From: Gallibacter sp963558965
GTDB lineage: Bacteria > Bacillota > Clostridia > Peptostreptococcales > Anaerovoracaceae
NCBI GenBank assembly: GCA_963558965.1
Contig: CAUWIT010000015.1
Location: 1-53,677 of the forward strand
Direction: 5' to 3'
DNA length: 53,677 bases
This document shows, piece by piece, positions 51,042 to 53,677 of this stretch (its first letter is position 1; every line of letters begins with the position of its first letter). The notes below the pieces were generated by a model that did not search any database, was not told where the DNA came from, and saw only the letters and a program-made list of their open reading frames with translations. Position numbers and translations under genes: made by a program.

Positions 51042-52073
51042 TTATAATCTACTTTGTAAACTTTCAACTAGATTCCAAAGGTTTCTACTTAAAATGAAAA
51101 ATGCTTTGTCAAATGGATTTACAATAATTCCATCTATTTCCTTTTCGTAAGATCTAGCTATTTCAATTACTTCTAACATTGATAAATGCTCTTTTGTAAA
51201 TTCATCATCATACCCATCTAAAGCTTCTGATTTTGAAAATACAGATAGGAAACATCCCTCTTCATTTTCCAAAATTTCAGGAGTTTTGTTATTTTCCTTT
51301 TTACAAAGCACCCATACATTGCTATCTCTTAAAATTTCAAGTAGATACAATAGATAGTCTTTACTTCTCATAGTTACAAAAGCTTCAACAGCGTCATCTA
51401 GTATTTGACCATCTTCCAAATCTGCCGCTGTAAGTTTTATCTCTTCATCTTCATAAAAATCCATAAAACATACAACTTGTTTTTCTTCAGTTTCCTTAGC
51501 TATAAATCTTACTTCATCACCTTTATGAACTCCAAAATCCTGATCAGGTTCATTTAAAAGTGTTCCAACAAAGTACATGCCACTTACACCAGTTATACGA
51601 ACCCAACAACCTTCTGGTGTCATATCTGGTTTTTCTAGTCTAACTAAAATATCATCTAGATAATACTGATGTCTACACTGGTCTAAAAATCTCATCTGTC
51701 TTGTCATCTCGATTTCGTTAGTAGTGCTAAAGTTTTCCTCAAGTAAATCTAGATAATCTTTAAATTGGTTTGCAAGACCTCCATCTTCATCACCTAAAAA
51801 TACACATTCTTCATTTTCAACACTACCAATTTGATAAGTTAGTCGAATATTTTTTGACGGTGGCTCTACCCATGAATTTTCATTTTCGGTAAAAACGAAA
51901 CCTAATGCATCGAGACAAAGGCCATTCTCCCTGTTGTAATATCCATAAGTCAAGACCCCAAAAGCATCTTTAGCTTCTGGAAATTCTTTTAAAGTATCGA
52001 TTATAGCCTCACCTATAGGTACTATAACGAAATGCTTGTAAAATGCTCTAAATCCTAATTGTGTATAATTCAT
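51042..52073 (-). CDS. Protein of unknown function, 343 residues
   Basis: I do not recognise this protein. It is acidic and soluble, without signal peptide or membrane segment. It starts MNYTQLGFRAFYKHFVIVP and ends in KAFFILSRNLWNLVESLQ. A beta-rich middle (GCWVRITGVSGMYFVGTLL, DFGVHKGDEVRFI) may be a small barrel. The stretch GVLTYGYYNRENGLCLDALGF lies near the start. GGAGAG precedes the ATG. It lies 12 nt after the lipoprotein gene, so the two are probably cotranscribed. Confidence 0.75.
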   Translation of the reverse strand: MNYTQLGFRAFYKHFVIVPIGEAIIDTLKEFPEAKDAFGVLTYGYYNRENGLCLDALGFVFTENENSWVEPPSKNIRLTYQIGSVENEECVFLGDEDGGLANQFKDYLDLLEENFSTTNEIEMTRQMRFLDQCRHQYYLDDILVRLEKPDMTPEGCWVRITGVSGMYFVGTLLNEPDQDFGVHKGDEVRFIAKETEEKQVVCFMDFYEDEEIKLTAADLEDGQILDDAVEAFVTMRSKDYLLYLLEILRDSNVWVLCKKENNKTPEILENEEGCFLSVFSKSEALDGYDDEFTKEHLSMLEVIEIARSYEKEIDGIIVNPFDKAFFILSRNLWNLVESLQSRL

Positions 52074-52085
52074 ATTTTCTCTCCA

Positions 52086-53177
52086 TTAATTAACTATTTT
52101 ATATTTTCCTTCTAATGCATAAGGCTCACCAATTGGTAAACTTGTGTCTGAAGGCCAATACATACTTGTGATTTTAACTTTTACTTTTTTGCCATTGTAT
52201 TTTGATGCACCGCTAAAATTGTTAAGTTTTATCATCTTAGCTGCGCCAGTATGTGAACCCTGTCCATCTCCATTTGTAGCAGTAAGATTTATTGAGCCAT
52301 CAAATACTAATAAAGCAAATTTTTCATTTGGATCAGAGTAGCCTGGATTAGGATCGTCTATTCCTTGAAGACTTAATACATCATTGTATGATAAATATTT
52401 TAAAGTTCCTTGAAAAACAGTTTTGTTATCAACTGTTGCACCTGTTGATTTTTTAGTTTCAGTATTGTTTTTGTTTTCTTTGCTCTCTTTATTGGCTTCG
52501 CTCTTCTTGCTTTCCTTGCTTAAATCTAGTTTGCCAGTTTTAAGTTTATCCAATATTGATAAGTCATCTATTTCATACCAAGTTATTTCTTGACACTCTT
52601 CATTATCAATACTTTCATCCCCTATAGTAGTTTCTTTTAATAATGTATCTTTTAAGGCAATTGAACTATCTTCTTTTATTTCTAATGTAAATCTTGTGCG
52701 TTTAAACTCGCCAGTACCTGATTGTGCCTGATCTAAAATCAAACCATCTTTTTTATTTGAAGCAGACAATCCACCTCTATATCCGCCAGAAGCAGAAACA
52801 CCTGTTGTTAAAATTTCATTTGGTGATAAAAGCTTGTTGTTTTCCTTATCATAGTAATATGTTTTGTTGTATTCTAGCCCAAATGATTTATCAATCTTTT
52901 GAATTAGAAGCTCCGGCATATCATCGTCATTTACATAGGCAAGAGCATATTTATACTTATATGTGTCATCAGTAGTTCCTGACAAATCAATATTAAAATC
53001 GATTTTTTTACAATTTTTTATTTGCTCTTCGTACAAAGCTGCGACTTTTTCGTAAGAATTGTCTTCTTTTTTTGTTTCTTCCTTTTTTTGTCCACAGCTT
53101 GTAAATGTCAATGTTAGTGCAATTACTAACATCATGCTAAGAGCAATGCTAAAAAAAGATTTCCCCGTTTTTTTCAT
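52086..53177 (-). CDS. Lipoprotein of unknown function
   Basis: The 363-residue precursor has a signal peptide ending in LTFTSCGQ, with the cysteine at residue 28 predicted to be lipidated. A first domain (about 45-205) has the pattern YKYALAYVNDDDMPELLI, resembling exported clostridial domains that start with a short acidic beta-hairpin. A lysine/glutamate/asparagine-rich linker (about 215-250) leads to a C-terminal beta domain (FQGTLKYLSYNDVLSL to ALEGKYKIV). No enzyme motif is visible. It lies 21 nt after the phosphatase gene. Confidence 0.8.
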   Translation of the reverse strand: MKKTGKSFFSIALSMMLVIALTLTFTSCGQKKEETKKEDNSYEKVAALYEEQIKNCKKIDFNIDLSGTTDDTYKYKYALAYVNDDDMPELLIQKIDKSFGLEYNKTYYYDKENNKLLSPNEILTTGVSASGGYRGGLSASNKKDGLILDQAQSGTGEFKRTRFTLEIKEDSSIALKDTLLKETTIGDESIDNEECQEITWYEIDDLSILDKLKTGKLDLSKESKKSEANKESKENKNNTETKKSTGATVDNKTVFQGTLKYLSYNDVLSLQGIDDPNPGYSDPNEKFALLVFDGSINLTATNGDGQGSHTGAAKMIKLNNFSGASKYNGKKVKVKITSMYWPSDTSLPIGEPYALEGKYKIVN

Positions 53178-53198
53178 TAATTCTCCTCCATCTAAAGT

Positions 53199-53654
53199 TT
53201 AAATTACTTTTTCTAAAAACCCTTCTAGACCTTTTACCACATCATCATATGTTTCATCAAAATTGCCTGTATACCATGGATCAGCTATACTTCTATCCAA
53301 ATTTGCCCAATCCAATAGCTTTGACACTTTGCCTTTATCGTCGCCACCTACAATACGCAATATATTTCTTATATTAGCATCATCCATACCTATGATGTAA
53401 TCGAATTTATCATAGTCGGCTTTTGTTATCTGTCTAGCTTTGCGTTTTGTGTACTTAACACCAACTTCGTCTAATTTACGTTTGGTGCCATAATGTGTAT
53501 CATTGCCAATTTCTTCTCTGCTTGTAGCTGCTGACTCTATGTAAAAGTCAGAGGACAAGTTTCTTTTATCTACCATATCTTTTAAAATGAATTCTGCCAT
53601 TGTTGAACGACAAATATTGCCATGGCAAATAAATAGTACCTTTATTTTCTCCAT
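53199..53654 (-). CDS. Low-molecular-weight protein tyrosine phosphatase
   Basis: Cytosolic phosphatase acting on phosphotyrosine or related substrates. The CX5R loop is C10-HGNIC-R16, followed by S17, and the general acid lies in IADPWYTG (about residue 129). The 151-residue length is standard. GAGGAGA precedes the ATG. Its promoter must lie beyond the window. No tyrosine kinase is in view. Confidence 0.93.
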   Translation of the reverse strand: MEKIKVLFICHGNICRSTMAEFILKDMVDKRNLSSDFYIESAATSREEIGNDTHYGTKRKLDEVGVKYTKRKARQITKADYDKFDYIIGMDDANIRNILRIVGGDDKGKVSKLLDWANLDRSIADPWYTGNFDETYDDVVKGLEGFLEKVI

Positions 53655-53677
53655 TTTATCTCCTCATATCCTCTCAA

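Noticed and set aside
1..53677. CRISPR arrays, prophage or transposon genes, tRNA and rRNA genes
   Set aside because: No regularly spaced repeats, integrase or transposase frames, or tRNA/rRNA-like sequences were seen on either strand.

Overview
The window is a chromosomal core segment of a low-G+C Gram-positive anaerobe, almost certainly a member of Clostridia (Bacillota). Pointers are AGGAGG ribosome sites throughout, an isoleucine T-box, an L20-type infC leader, an eight-to-nine gene V-type ATPase operon in place of a dominant F-type locus, a type 2 IleRS, an EFR1-type flavodoxin-ferredoxin and VanS/VanR-like signalling. Genus cannot be fixed from sequence alone. All genes but one (50308-50994) are on the minus strand, so transcription runs from high to low coordinates. 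I see no tRNA, rRNA, CRISPR array, insertion sequence, integrase or prophage gene, and base composition looks even.

Region by region, in coordinate order. 1-6760: the cell-elongation cluster radC-mreB-mreC-mreD-PBP2-minD, driven by a strong promoter at 6732-6760. No minC or minE lies between PBP2 and minD, and a gene cut by the left edge has its ribosome site inside a 17-bp hairpin. 6781-10640: DUF1015, cmk and nrdR, the last with NrdR-box-like repeats over its own promoter, then a secreted trigger-factor-like FKBP lipoprotein. 10645-11937: infC-rpmI-rplT with an attenuating leader and an AUU start for infC. 11956-12153: a small intergenic unit with a possible 26-residue membrane peptide and a hairpin. 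12169-16524: Mrp Fe-S carrier, a membrane-anchored amidase, a VanS/VanR-like two-component pair and a YitT-type membrane protein. 16527-22664: orphan DNA methyltransferase, YgiQ radical SAM protein, BMP-type lipoprotein, Nit2-like amidase, CoA-type NUDIX hydrolase and a small P-loop ATPase. 22765-23784: rlmN, possibly leaderless.

23839-32463 is a complete V-type ATPase operon (H-I-K-E-C-F-A-B-D). Its rotor subunit carries the Na+-ligand set known from Enterococcus hirae NtpK, so a sodium-linked enzyme is likely. 32789-36198 is ileS with its T-box and promoter. The synthetase has a permuted signature, GIHH instead of HIGH, which is the most striking protein-level observation here. 36388-38958 is rpsO-pnp with its own promoter, a structured leader and a terminator between the two genes.

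38965-50187 is the transcription/translation operon rimP-nusA-ylxR-ylxQ-infB-rbfA-nrnA-truB-ribF, which runs on without a visible terminator into an EFR1 ferredoxin, an M24 aminopeptidase and a small membrane protein. A divergent promoter pair at 50159-50266 separates it from the lone plus-strand AIM24-family gene. The right end (51042-53654) holds a protein of unknown function, a lipoprotein of unknown function and a low-molecular-weight protein tyrosine phosphatase.

Most of the window is ordinary housekeeping. The novelty lies in leaders and small elements (1-90, 9225-9263, 11956-12090, 23766-23800, 50104-50126), in the orphan signalling/methylation genes, and in the IleRS signature swap. 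Start sites were moved from the longest reading frame where a Shine-Dalgarno site decides the matter.
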